A stretch of DNA of 64,000 nucleotides, taken from NCBI GenBank assembly GCA_015063685.1, contig SVTR01000002.1:1-64000 (forward strand), given 5' to 3'. Position 1 is the first letter of the stretch, and each line of letters opens with the position of its first letter. The notes beneath the pieces are model-generated. The model was not told the DNA's origin. It searched no databases and saw nothing but the letters and a program-made list of their open reading frames with translations. The translations under genes were made by a program, and so were the position numbers. Positions 14,019 to 22,120 of the stretch are shown piece by piece. The stretch is from Oscillospiraceae bacterium (GTDB lineage Bacteria > Bacillota > Clostridia > Oscillospirales > CAG-272).

Positions 14019-15020
14019 TCATTCGTGATACATACGGAAGCGTGAGAGCAGATCGTCCTGCCCCGCAAAAATTTTTTCCAGCTCGGCTGTCTGTGCTTCG
14101 TCGAAATCTTGGAAAGCAACAGAATCGTCGGCAGGCAGGCTCATGGCAAACAAATGCTCGTAGAGTCCATCATGGGTTTCGTCATTCCCTTCAAAGGGAG
14201 CCTTCAAGACGGTGGATACGGTGTTCAAGAGGTTCCAACGCCCCAGGATGCAGCTGTGGTCACGGGCATCGGTCACGGGATCGTCGAAATGGTAGACGGT
14301 CTCGTCTCCTGCCGGGTTCAGCTGATGGGAGAGGCAGAAGCGTTGCATCTGAGCTTTGTCCTTGAAATACACGACGCTTTGCCCGTCATTCAGCACCCCG
14401 TCGCCGTTGCCGTCAGCTGTGTAGTAGTAAAGGGTCAGGTAGGTCTCCCCCTCGTATTCCACCACGATGGGGTACACGTCACCGTCGCTGATGTCCGACA
14501 CGTCAAACACGTCGGCTTCCGCAGGCTGATCCCCGTCCCCCGCGTTCAGCGTGCCGCAAATATAGGCCAGATGCTCCTCCAAGATGCTGATCTCCTTGGG
14601 GCTACTAAAAAAGCCGGAGAGTCCAAAGCCTATGAAAAAGAGGCCGAAGATACCGCCATACCAGGACATACTGCTGGCTCTCATGGCCTCGGTGAGAAGT
14701 CCCACTACGGGGATCAGGCCTAACAAAAAGGCTACGGTATGGGACACCACAATAAAAGGATGCTTTCCCACGCGATAGGATACCACCACGTGCCCGTGAT
14801 CGTTGACGTGATAGGTGCCGTTGATGCGCTCATTGGCATAGCCGTCGCTTTTGCCCTTGTGGGCCATGTGTCGGCCGATCCAGAATTTTTCTTCCTTGCG
14901 GGAGAAAACGAAGGTGTCCTGATCGTGATACCCTTTATCACCACGGGTCTGCTCACGGCAATAGCAGGCAAGGCGGTCAAGGAAGCTTTTTTCGCTGAGG
15001 CGCGTTTCAATGATTTTCAT
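14019..15020 (-). CDS. Membrane protein, unknown
   Basis: A 333-aa protein I cannot assign. Residues 1-85 are soluble, and two membrane helices lie at about 88-108 and 116-136. A long, very acidic soluble part follows with the phrase YYTADGNGDGVLNDGQ, which resembles a dockerin/EF-hand-like Ca loop but occurs once only. Its start overlaps the nucleoside hydrolase stop (ATGA at 15017-15020), so the two are translationally coupled. Function unknown. Confidence 0.8.
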   Translation of the reverse strand: MKIIETRLSEKSFLDRLACYCREQTRGDKGYHDQDTFVFSRKEEKFWIGRHMAHKGKSDGYANERINGTYHVNDHGHVVVSYRVGKHPFIVVSHTVAFLLGLIPVVGLLTEAMRASSMSWYGGIFGLFFIGFGLSGFFSSPKEISILEEHLAYICGTLNAGDGDQPAEADVFDVSDISDGDVYPIVVEYEGETYLTLYYYTADGNGDGVLNDGQSVVYFKDKAQMQRFCLSHQLNPAGDETVYHFDDPVTDARDHSCILGRWNLLNTVSTVLKAPFEGNDETHDGLYEHLFAMSLPADDSVAFQDFDEAQTAELEKIFAGQDDLLSRFRMYHE

Positions 15021-16030
15021 AAGTCGTGAGCCTTTCTTGCTGATTCTTGCGGGCGGTTCTCCTTCGGGTTGTTTCTCGACGCCCCCATCAGCTCGTCAAT
15101 GACGGCGGCGACGGCGGTATAGTCCACCTTGGGGAGCAGATAGGTCTGCTTCCCTGCGGCGTCGATGACGTGGGAGGTGATGCCCGTATCGTCTACGGAG
15201 ACTTGTCCCCAAGGGCGGTAGCTCCAGTAGGCACCGGGGCGGACGGCCTCCAGGACAGCGGTGTGATCCCAGCTGTTCCGTCCCGTGCCGCCGTTGTGGA
15301 TGCCGTAGGACAGAGCCACAGGGCTATCAGGCAGGGATTCCCCTGTCCAGCCACGCATGGTGACGATATAGGTGCCGATCTCGGTAGAAGAGTAGACCAG
15401 CTCACCCGGCCAGAGTCTTGCCACCGTTTGCGCGGCGGGGATATGGTCAAAGATGTTCCACTCCACGGTCACGGGGCCGATATTGTTGACGATATCGGAA
15501 TAGACGACCATGGGCCAGGCCTCGTAGAACCGCCCGCCCATGACCACGGTGCGCTTGACCTTGCGTTTGATCAGCTCCACGCCACTCAGGGGAGAATACT
15601 CATCTCCCTCGCTTGTCACCAGGCGGGCCAGATTGGCCTGGTCACCCACGGTCACGATGGTGATGCTCCCATCCTCAGCCTCAGACAGAAGCCGACGCAT
15701 CAAAGTCAAAGAATCGGGGGGCGCGTCGGACGTGCCGATAACCTCGGCGGGATAGCGGTTTGGGAATTTCTCGTACAGAGCCTTGGCATACGTGTCAGGG
15801 TTATTGCGGGGTAGCTCGTAGTTGAGTCCCACGGGGACGGGGCGGCCGTAGTGGGTATTGATGGCATCCAGGCAGCCCGCCACGTAGGGGGTGACGTAAC
15901 AATGAACGGTGGCCAGTAGCTCGGCCTCCCCCGCGTCGCACAGGCGGTGGAGCAGGCCCAAGGCACCCGCGTCGTCACAGTCCCAGCCAATGTCGGTGTC
16001 GAATATGATCTTCGGTACGGTTGCGCTCAT
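15017..16030 (-). CDS. Inosine-uridine-preferring nucleoside hydrolase family protein
   Basis: A 337-aa hydrolase. The N-terminal DTDIGWDCDDAGAL corresponds to the DxDxxxDD Ca-binding motif of nucleoside hydrolases, with a Cys inserted relative to the usual DTDPGxDD. TIVTVGDQANLA and VVMGGRF are further family landmarks, and a late Asp (NSWDHTAV) is the fourth Ca ligand. It would split ribonucleosides to base and ribose. ATG 16030 follows AAAGGA; the longer upstream frame lies in the intergenic part and the next gene. It is the second gene of the oxidoreductase operon. Confidence 0.88.
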   Translation of the reverse strand: MSATVPKIIFDTDIGWDCDDAGALGLLHRLCDAGEAELLATVHCYVTPYVAGCLDAINTHYGRPVPVGLNYELPRNNPDTYAKALYEKFPNRYPAEVIGTSDAPPDSLTLMRRLLSEAEDGSITIVTVGDQANLARLVTSEGDEYSPLSGVELIKRKVKRTVVMGGRFYEAWPMVVYSDIVNNIGPVTVEWNIFDHIPAAQTVARLWPGELVYSSTEIGTYIVTMRGWTGESLPDSPVALSYGIHNGGTGRNSWDHTAVLEAVRPGAYWSYRPWGQVSVDDTGITSHVIDAAGKQTYLLPKVDYTAVAAVIDELMGASRNNPKENRPQESARKAHDL

Positions 16031-16067
16031 GTGATTTTTCCTTTCTCTGCCGGGGGTGTATGATCTC

Positions 16068-17021
16068 TCACTTGGCCGCGTTGATGATGGCGATGGTATC
16101 CAACACCGTCTCCAGCTCGTGAGGCTTGACAATCTCGGGCTTTTTCCCTTCCTTGACGCAATCAATGAAATAGCGCAGCTCGTTATAGTAGCCGTCGGAC
16201 TGGGGGATGTAGTTCCCTTCCTCCACGCTGCTGGCCATATCCAGCGTGCTGGTGGTCCAGTCCTCCTTGAAGATCTTGAGTGCCCCGCCGGTAAACTCCA
16301 GAACCGCCTTTTCAAACTGCATACGGAAGGTGGCCTGGAAAGGAACGGGGGCGTGGAACCAAGCCGACTCGCAGGCGATACGGATGTCACCGTAGCGATA
16401 GATGGTGTGCATATAATCCATGCCGTGGAAGATATGCTCCACCTCGGGCTTACCCAGAGTGTAAACCAGGAAATCCAGATCATGGATATGAAGATCAAAG
16501 GGAACCATACCGCTGCGCTCGGGATCCTGCATCCAGCCATCCCAGCTTGTGACGGGAATGGCACCAATACGTGTCATGGTACCGCTGACCAGTTTGCCGA
16601 AGCGGCCGCTGTCCATGCAGTCCTTGAGATAAAGATACTCGGGCCAGAAGCGCAAAACGTGAGCCACCATGAAGAACTTTCCATTCTTCTCGGCAGCGCC
16701 GTACACACGAGCCACGTCCTCGCGGCGCAGGGAGATGGGCTTCTCGCTGACCACGTGGATGCCACGCTCCAGGGCCTTGACGGCGTAATCGGCGTGGAGA
16801 TAGGTAGGGAGAGTGATGTCCAAAACGTCAAACTCCTCCTGTGCCAGCATTTCGTCAAAGTCTGTGTACTTACGGGCAGTGATGTGACCGTCATAACGAT
16901 CCATCATCTCGGGGCGGATGTCGCAAATGGCCACCAGCTCCACGTCCTCCATACGGTTCCATGCGGGCACGTGGGCACCGCTGATGCCGCCCATGCCGAT
17001 CTCAGCTACTTTGATTTTCAT
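16068..17021 (-). CDS. Gfo/Idh/MocA-family oxidoreductase
   Basis: A 317-aa NAD(P)-dependent sugar or inositol dehydrogenase. The Rossmann start is AEIGMGGISGAHVPAW, EKPISLRRED carries the invariant EKP of the family, and the C-terminal half contains the catalytic-type VPFDLHIHDLDF (H-D pair). ATG 17021 is chosen by conservation of MKIKVAEIG; the longer frame has no ribosome site. It is the first gene behind the promoter at 17064-17092. With the nucleoside hydrolase it may act on a ribose-derived product (inference). Confidence 0.92.
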   Translation of the reverse strand: MKIKVAEIGMGGISGAHVPAWNRMEDVELVAICDIRPEMMDRYDGHITARKYTDFDEMLAQEEFDVLDITLPTYLHADYAVKALERGIHVVSEKPISLRREDVARVYGAAEKNGKFFMVAHVLRFWPEYLYLKDCMDSGRFGKLVSGTMTRIGAIPVTSWDGWMQDPERSGMVPFDLHIHDLDFLVYTLGKPEVEHIFHGMDYMHTIYRYGDIRIACESAWFHAPVPFQATFRMQFEKAVLEFTGGALKIFKEDWTTSTLDMASSVEEGNYIPQSDGYYNELRYFIDCVKEGKKPEIVKPHELETVLDTIAIINAAK

Positions 17022-17063
17022 AGTGGGATTTCCTTTCCTTGTAAGATTTATCGAATTAATATC

Positions 17064-17092
17064 ATTATAACATATAATCCGACGGATGTAAA
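17064..17092 (-). promoter_or_regulatory. Promoter of the oxidoreductase-nucleoside hydrolase-MATE operon
   Basis: TTTACA (17087-17092) and TATAAT (17064-17069) with a 17-bp spacer. Confidence 0.8.
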
Positions 17093-17112
17093 GAGGACGG
17101 CAGGATTTGCCA

Positions 17113-17141
17113 ACAAAAAAAGGCACCCGAAGATGCCTTTA
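17113..17141 (-). terminator. Terminator of the MFS gene
   Basis: On the minus strand AAAGGCATC and GGTGCCTTT form a hairpin with a TTCG-type loop, followed by TTTTT, seven nt after the MFS stop. Confidence 0.85.
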
Positions 17142-17149
17142 TGTACAGA

Positions 17150-18394
17150 TCAATCCAATCTCTTTTTGAAATATCGCATGGCAATGATCACCACCACGGT
17201 GCCGAGGATGGGGAAAGCGGCGGTCACCAGCATCCCCGCCTTGAGGCCTACCTGCTCGGCGGTCAGATTCAAGGTCGCGCCCAGCTCCGCGGCGAAGCTT
17301 GAAGCCGAGACGGTATCGGTAACGATGCCTAAAAGCTGAGGGGCGAGCGCCGCGCCAAAGTCACCGCCTGCCGCCATGAGGGCATAGGCCGTGACCCCAA
17401 GGGCAGGCATTTTTTCTTCCATCATGATGAGCGTCCCCGGCCATAGCATGGCGGTAAACAGACCCGTCAAGGCGCAGGCCATCATGGCGGGCACCACACC
17501 GCCCGAGAAGGCAACCACCAAATAACAAGTTGCCGCGCCGATCATGCCGATGAGCAGGACGCGGGAGATGTTTTTGCCAAACTTGGCGTAACCAATACGG
17601 CCAAGACCCAAAAGGATAGCAAAGCCCGCAAGCCCCAAAATGTCGCCCAACGCCTTGTCGATGTGCAGGGCGTTTTCCATGTAGCCCGACACCCAGCTGG
17701 ACATGACATTCTCGGCACAGCTACCGAAGAAAATACAAGCCACACAGAGAGCGATGCCCAGGGCGCGCCGTTTCGTTCCTTTCACCCCTTCAGTGTTCTC
17801 TGCCCCGCTCATATCGGGCATGGGGGACGTCATGAACAGCACCGAGGCAATGACGGGAAGCGCCGCAAAAAACAGCGTTAAATACATCCAGTTTTCGGTG
17901 CCGCACAGCTTCAAAAACAGGGTGCTGACCACCGCAACGAAAAATACGCCGAAGGCATAAAGGGAATGGAGAGTACTCATGTCTCTTTGAGGGTTATCCG
18001 AGGGGATGGCCGCGATCAGAGGACTGAGCAGCACCTCGGAAAGCCCCGCCGACACAGAGAAAATGACGGTACCGAGTAGTAACCCCCCATAGGCGATATT
18101 TGGGAAGAAGGTGGGCAGGAGCGCATAGATCACAAGGCCCGTCGATGTAATCAGAGGCATGATGCGGATAATCTTTTGGGTGTTGAATTTTTTTGAGAAT
18201 GCCGTGAAGATCAAATCAATGCCCAGTTGGGTGCAGAAATTGACCAGCACCAACGTCCCGAGAAGCGTGTAAGAAATGTCGAAGGTCTCCCGCAGGGTCA
18301 TGAACAGAATCGGCGGCAGGCAGAAGATGGAGGACATGGTGAAATAGGCGGTATAGCAGGCGAATTTGGTTCTTTTGAAACTCATATTGGACAT
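17150..18394 (-). CDS. Major facilitator superfamily transporter
   Basis: A 414-aa carrier with 12 predicted helices. The N-half contains YTLLGTLVLVNFCTQLGIDL and the C-half LGLGRIGYAKFGKN, a weak copy of the MFS loop motif. The substrate is not evident; the sequence resembles sugar or fucose-type permeases more than drug exporters. AAGGAG lies 4 nt before ATG 18394; MSFKRT nine nt further in is an alternative start. It is monocistronic with its own terminator. Confidence 0.88.
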   Translation of the reverse strand: MSNMSFKRTKFACYTAYFTMSSIFCLPPILFMTLRETFDISYTLLGTLVLVNFCTQLGIDLIFTAFSKKFNTQKIIRIMPLITSTGLVIYALLPTFFPNIAYGGLLLGTVIFSVSAGLSEVLLSPLIAAIPSDNPQRDMSTLHSLYAFGVFFVAVVSTLFLKLCGTENWMYLTLFFAALPVIASVLFMTSPMPDMSGAENTEGVKGTKRRALGIALCVACIFFGSCAENVMSSWVSGYMENALHIDKALGDILGLAGFAILLGLGRIGYAKFGKNISRVLLIGMIGAATCYLVVAFSGGVVPAMMACALTGLFTAMLWPGTLIMMEEKMPALGVTAYALMAAGGDFGAALAPQLLGIVTDTVSASSFAAELGATLNLTAEQVGLKAGMLVTAAFPILGTVVVIIAMRYFKKRLD

Positions 18395-18535
18395 AACGCT
18401 CCTTCCTTTAAGAACAAATATTCGGTATCATCATATCATACTCAGCATAAAACGAAGAAAGCCCGTCAAAGAAACTCGTCTTCGGGAATTCGGGGAATGC
18501 AATGATATTATAAATACAAGTGTCGGTATTTAAGT

Positions 18536-18696
18536 GGGCACCTCTAAATACTCAGCGTGCGGCGAGATGCGAGGGATTTTTTCGTCAGACTAAACAAAAA
18601 TCTGCACGCATAGTTGGCCCTATGCGAAAGAATTTTGTGACGTATGACGGAAAAAGCACCGTCATATCGGCGTGCGATGAGTTTTTAGAGATGCCC
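18536..18696. mobile_element. MITE, subfamily A, copy 2
   Basis: A 161-bp element in the same orientation as copy 1, ends GGGCACCTCTAAATACTC and GAGTTTTTAGAGATGCCC. AAGT is duplicated exactly on both sides (18532-18535, 18697-18700). It is uninterrupted and ends 14 bp before the pnuC promoter. Confidence 0.9.
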
Positions 18697-18710
18697 AAGT
18701 GTTAAAGGGG

Positions 18711-18739
18711 TAGACACAAACGCAAAAAAGTGTTATAAT
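18711..18739 (+). promoter_or_regulatory. Promoter of the pnuC cassette
   Basis: TAGACA (18711-18716) and TATAAT (18734-18739) with a 17-bp spacer; the expected start is near 18746. Confidence 0.75.
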
Positions 18740-18745
18740 ATGTAC

Positions 18746-18788
18746 GCATATATACAGCGCCAACCGCTGACGGGGAGTATGGACAATG
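18746..18788 (+). promoter_or_regulatory. Candidate NAD-sensing (pnuC-motif-like) riboswitch in the leader
   Basis: The 40-nt leader between the predicted start and the pnuC ATG folds as CAGCG-loop-CGCTG (18755-18769). An outer AUAC (18752-18755) could instead pair with GUAU (18777-18780), and the ribosome site GGGGAG (18772-18777) lies between them. A compact pseudoknot overlapping the ribosome site upstream of pnuC is how the NAD+-II riboswitch class works. The match to its consensus was not tested. Confidence 0.45.
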
Positions 18789-19343
18789 AAAGCAGTTGAA
18801 ATATTGGCTACGATTATGGGGCTTATACAGGGTGCATTGATATGGGCAGATAAACGATCCAATTGGATATTTTACTGTCTTCAATACGTTTTCATGGGCC
18901 TCTTCAGCATCGCCACCCATCTGTACGGGGACCTAACCAACTGCGTCGTATATATCATCGTGGGAGCCGCAGGCTGGTTTCTGTGGAACAGTAAAACATC
19001 TCCGCCCATCAAGCATTGCTCTTGGAAGGAGCGGGGGATTTATCTTGTCATTCTGACCGCCCTTTCCGTATTCCTATACCTGCTTCTGTGCCGGACAAAT
19101 GATCCCTTGCCCTTACTTGATACCATGACAACCGTAGGCGGATATGTGGCAACCTATTATATGGTAACCAAAAAAGTAGATGCCTGGGTGCTTTGGTTCG
19201 TCATCGACGTTTTATATATGATTGAGTACTATCTGCTACCTGACAAAGCGTGGTTTTTGATAGCTATGAACGCCATTTGGGCAGTCATGGCCGTGGGTAG
19301 CTTCATATCATGGAACAAAAAAGCAAAGGAGGCAACCGTGTGA
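18786..19343 (+). CDS. pnuC: PnuC-family nicotinamide riboside transporter
   Basis: A 185-aa membrane protein with about seven helices. The pattern W..NSKTSPPIKHCSWKER, the Trp-rich VDAWVLWFVIDVLYMIEYYL and the closing AWFLIAMNAIWAVMAVGSF are characteristic of PnuC carriers, which take up nicotinamide riboside by facilitated diffusion. The gene is first in a four-gene cassette with very short or overlapping junctions. A promoter, a MITE and a possible riboswitch lie directly upstream. PnuC relatives for thiamine or riboflavin exist, but the neighbouring genes favour NAD salvage. Confidence 0.85.
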   Translation: MKAVEILATIMGLIQGALIWADKRSNWIFYCLQYVFMGLFSIATHLYGDLTNCVVYIIVGAAGWFLWNSKTSPPIKHCSWKERGIYLVILTALSVFLYLLLCRTNDPLPLLDTMTTVGGYVATYYMVTKKVDAWVLWFVIDVLYMIEYYLLPDKAWFLIAMNAIWAVMAVGSFISWNKKAKEATV

Positions 19344-19867
19344 AAAGAAAAACCGTCTATTTCGCAGGCAAGTTCACCCTGCGCGGAGACCCAAACCTAC
19401 CACTTGAGCAACGGCTGACAGAGGATTATCGCGCGCACCTTTTGAAGGATCCCGCTCGCCTTGTTAAATATGACCCGTCTCTGACAGTCATGGGCAGCTT
19501 CCGCTACGGCGGCCCCTTTTACTGCGAGGAAGCCTCCGACGGCGTATATACCTCCACAGATTGTGTAGCAGTACTCTCCGCCGAACGAGCATCGGTCGAG
19601 TCCTGTGATATTTACGTTGCCGTATTCGGGGAAAGCTTTTCCGTAGGAACGGTGGTTGAGCTTGGTTGGGCAATTGAGTTGGATAAAAAGATCGTCATCC
19701 TGTACAAGCAACAGAAATCCTGTTACTCCATCGCCTCAGAATACTGGTTTGCCATCACGGATGCCATACAGAGGAGCAACAAGGTAATGGTAGCCTCCTA
19801 CGTTGACGAGTCGGAAATCCCTCATCTTTTGCGTTCACAGCTTACCGCAACGGAGAATCTCTCATAA
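19340..19867 (+). CDS. Nucleoside 2-deoxyribosyltransferase-like protein
   Basis: A 175-aa protein. VYFAGKF at the start and the VAVFGESFSVGTVVELGWA block match the deoxyribosyltransferase/SLOG-like fold, where the Glu of GTxxELG is the nucleophile. The GTG start at 19340 overlaps the pnuC stop and follows AAAGGAGG by 7 nt. Family members break or exchange N-glycosidic bonds of nucleosides. In this setting a pyridine nucleoside is a plausible substrate, but that is inference. Confidence 0.75.
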   Translation: MKRKTVYFAGKFTLRGDPNLPLEQRLTEDYRAHLLKDPARLVKYDPSLTVMGSFRYGGPFYCEEASDGVYTSTDCVAVLSAERASVESCDIYVAVFGESFSVGTVVELGWAIELDKKIVILYKQQKSCYSIASEYWFAITDAIQRSNKVMVASYVDESEIPHLLRSQLTATENLS

Positions 19868-19883
19868 AAGAAAGGAAATCATC

Positions 19884-20405
19884 ATGAAAACAGCCATTGT
19901 CATTGGTAGCTTTGATACATTTCACAACGGTCACAAAGATCTGCTCACATATGGGCTGGGCATCTTTGACAGACTGGTGGTAGAGATCAGCGACGATCCC
20001 AAAAAGAAGTACTGGTTTACAGGGGAAGAACGTCGAAAAATGCTCCTCTTGGCCATGTCGGATCACGCTCACCGTCTGGAGGTTCATTACAACCAAAACA
20101 ATTTAAAGGATTTGGGGGATATCTGCCGTACCTACGACGCTTATCATATTTTGCGAGGTATCAAGGCAGGCAGGACGCTGGATGAGGAGCTGCGATTGCA
20201 AAACGTCTACCGATTTATCATTGAGGAGACCTGCGGCTTTGTGCCCGAATTTGTGTATAAGCTGACCTCAGATGCCGATTTTCGCGGATCAAGCATTGTA
20301 AAGATCTATGCGGACAGAAGGGATATTCTTCAAAAGCTCGTCCCTGAGGTTTTGGTAGAGCCTATCATTGCGCGCGGAAGAGAGATTCACGCCCATGAGT
20401 CGTAA
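19884..20405 (+). CDS. Nucleotidyltransferase of the CoaD/NMN adenylyltransferase type
   Basis: A 173-aa enzyme with the adenylyltransferase motif GSFDTFHNGHKDLL (HxGH at about residues 14-17) and the late SSIVKIYA. HILRGIKAGRTLDEEL resembles the substrate loop of phosphopantetheine adenylyltransferase. Next to pnuC, transfer of AMP to nicotinamide mononucleotide is a good alternative to CoaD activity. AAAGGAA precedes ATG 19884; the gene lies 16 nt after the deoxyribosyltransferase stop and overlaps the kinase gene by 11 nt. Confidence 0.75.
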   Translation: MKTAIVIGSFDTFHNGHKDLLTYGLGIFDRLVVEISDDPKKKYWFTGEERRKMLLLAMSDHAHRLEVHYNQNNLKDLGDICRTYDAYHILRGIKAGRTLDEELRLQNVYRFIIEETCGFVPEFVYKLTSDADFRGSSIVKIYADRRDILQKLVPEVLVEPIIARGREIHAHES

Positions 20406-20835
20406 AATCATATTGGAGGGCACCGATGGCGTGGGCAAAACGTCTTTGGCAACATGTCTCAGGAAAGAGGGTATCGAGGTATCCGATCGCAGCAAGGACG
20501 TGATCAGCAAGCACATGCTTTTTCACGTGGATATGGCTACCCGAGCGGCGATTTATGAGACCTACTTACGTGACAACGACGTTTTGGTCATTTTCATGAT
20601 CAATCACAACAAGGAGGAGATCACACGGCGCATCCAAGCCCGGGAAAGAATCAGTGAATTTGATAAGCAGGCCAATGAGTACAATGTCTTGTACCACGAG
20701 ACATATCTCTACATGGCAACCCGTGGGATGACTCACGGCAAATTGTTATCGGCTGATTGCACCGATCTGACCTTCGACGAGCAATTGCGCCTGATCAAGG
20801 GCTTAATCAGCGCCACCAGAGAGGATAAATACTGA
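20395..20835 (+). CDS. P-loop nucleoside/nucleotide kinase-like protein
   Basis: A 146-aa protein, shorter than the 200-aa dTMP kinases it resembles. The Walker A is GTDGVGKTSL (about residues 9-18), and an LID-like stretch TRRIQARERI follows. ATG 20395 lies within the end of the adenylyltransferase gene, implying coupling. As the last gene of the cassette it could phosphorylate the imported riboside (nicotinamide riboside to NMN), which the adenylyltransferase would complete to NAD. This chain is inferred from order and family only. Confidence 0.7.
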   Translation: MSRKIILEGTDGVGKTSLATCLRKEGIEVSDRSKDVISKHMLFHVDMATRAAIYETYLRDNDVLVIFMINHNKEEITRRIQARERISEFDKQANEYNVLYHETYLYMATRGMTHGKLLSADCTDLTFDEQLRLIKGLISATREDKY

Positions 20836-20934
20836 CAAACGGAAATCATTCTGCCACAGCGCTTATTCAGATGAATTGAGCACGAAAACGATTGCTATTT
20901 TCTTGATTTTCAGGACGCTCCCTTGGGGAAACAA

Positions 20935-21855
20935 TCAAACACAATCCTCATACCGCTCCGCGGTGATCAGGCCGTCACGGACGTGGAGCTTGCACACCCG
21001 CGCGGTTCTGGCTTCCTCAAATTCCCCTCTCTCGTCTGCGATGGGGTCTCGGCCGTGGTAGACGGCGTAGTATTGACCTTGATATTTGATCACGCTGTGG
21101 TGTCCCGTCCCCTCTTCAAAATGGTTCTTGATCAGAACGGGATCAAAGGCTCCGTCTGCCGTGTGCTTGACAAAATCCACACGGGTCAGATCCTGCTCAT
21201 CCGTGTGGGCGGCGGCGTAGCCGATGTGATAAGAATCGTTATCGAAACAGCCCGCGCTGTACATCACGTACTGCCACTCCCCCTCTTTGAACCAGAAAGC
21301 ACCCTCCACGGTGTGCCAATCACGGCCGTCCCCAAAGCGGTTGCGCTTGAAGATCTCCTCGTCCATGGTGGGAACAATGACCTCTTTGGGGTTGTTTGCG
21401 GGGGTCAGAGGGTCAATGAGCTTGTCAACGTAGATCCGTGTACCCACACGGTCGCAGGCGGTATTATCCTCGGCGTACCATAAAAAGAGACCATCCCCAG
21501 TCTCCACCACGTGGGAATCAATGGAAAAGCGCTTGTAGAAGCACACCTCGTTTTCAAAGGGGCCCAAGGGAGAGCCTGAGACTGCCCCATGCATATACTG
21601 AAATTCGTCATCAGTAGAGCAGGAAACGTAGATATAGTAACGGTCGCCATACTTAAAGACCGACGGCGCCCAGTAATCATACCGCCCCGCAAAGGAAGCC
21701 ACGATTCCCTCGTAGTGCCAGACACCGAAAAGATCGTCGGCGGAGTATGCCTCCACGCCCGCCTTGGCGGTCACGTATAGGTAGAGCTTGCCTCCGTCCT
21801 CAAAGATAAAGGGGTCGGGCTGATGCTTGCCTGTTACGTCAAAGTGCAGCTTCAT
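20935..21855 (-). CDS. Glycoside hydrolase family 43-like beta-xylosidase/arabinofuranosidase
   Basis: A 306-aa five-bladed beta-propeller enzyme without a signal peptide. The GH43-type triad is visible: Asp in GKHQPDPFIF (base), Asp in SIDSHVVETGDG (pKa modulator) and Glu in HTVEGAFWF (acid). It would trim xylo- or arabino-oligosaccharides inside the cell. ATG 21855 is chosen because the upstream frame lacks a ribosome site. It is followed by the orphan sugar-binding lipoprotein on the same strand but is separately expressed. Confidence 0.88.
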   Translation of the reverse strand: MKLHFDVTGKHQPDPFIFEDGGKLYLYVTAKAGVEAYSADDLFGVWHYEGIVASFAGRYDYWAPSVFKYGDRYYIYVSCSTDDEFQYMHGAVSGSPLGPFENEVCFYKRFSIDSHVVETGDGLFLWYAEDNTACDRVGTRIYVDKLIDPLTPANNPKEVIVPTMDEEIFKRNRFGDGRDWHTVEGAFWFKEGEWQYVMYSAGCFDNDSYHIGYAAAHTDEQDLTRVDFVKHTADGAFDPVLIKNHFEEGTGHHSVIKYQGQYYAVYHGRDPIADERGEFEEARTARVCKLHVRDGLITAERYEDCV

Positions 21856-22059
21856 AAAAATTGTCCTTCCTGACATGTTATTAAAATTGTAATGTAAAAC
21901 AACAAGCCAAATTTTTCCCGAAGTCTGTCGGGCGTGATGCACTTATTCTACCATAAAGGCCGACAAATAGCAATAGATGACAAGAAAATTATGAGAATTC
22001 ATTTCGTCCCCGATCTGCCTTGGGTAAATGCGACCCATTTCGTGGGTGGAATGTCAAAA

Positions 22060-22097
22060 CGAAAACGGTACGCAATTCATGCGTACCGTTTTCGTTC
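22060..22097 (-). terminator. Terminator of the sugar-binding protein gene
   Basis: CGAAAACGGTACGC and GCGTACCGTTTTCG form a long stem. The core AACGGTACGC/GCGTACCGTT hairpin recurs at 23868-23907 and 24655-24692. Confidence 0.85.
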
Positions 22098-22120
22098 GGT
22101 TCAGCGTTATCCATCCGGAA

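Noticed and set aside
15017-16567. 516-aa version of the nucleoside hydrolase
   Set aside because: The extra N-terminus is the shadow of the oxidoreductase gene; family start and ribosome site are at 16030.
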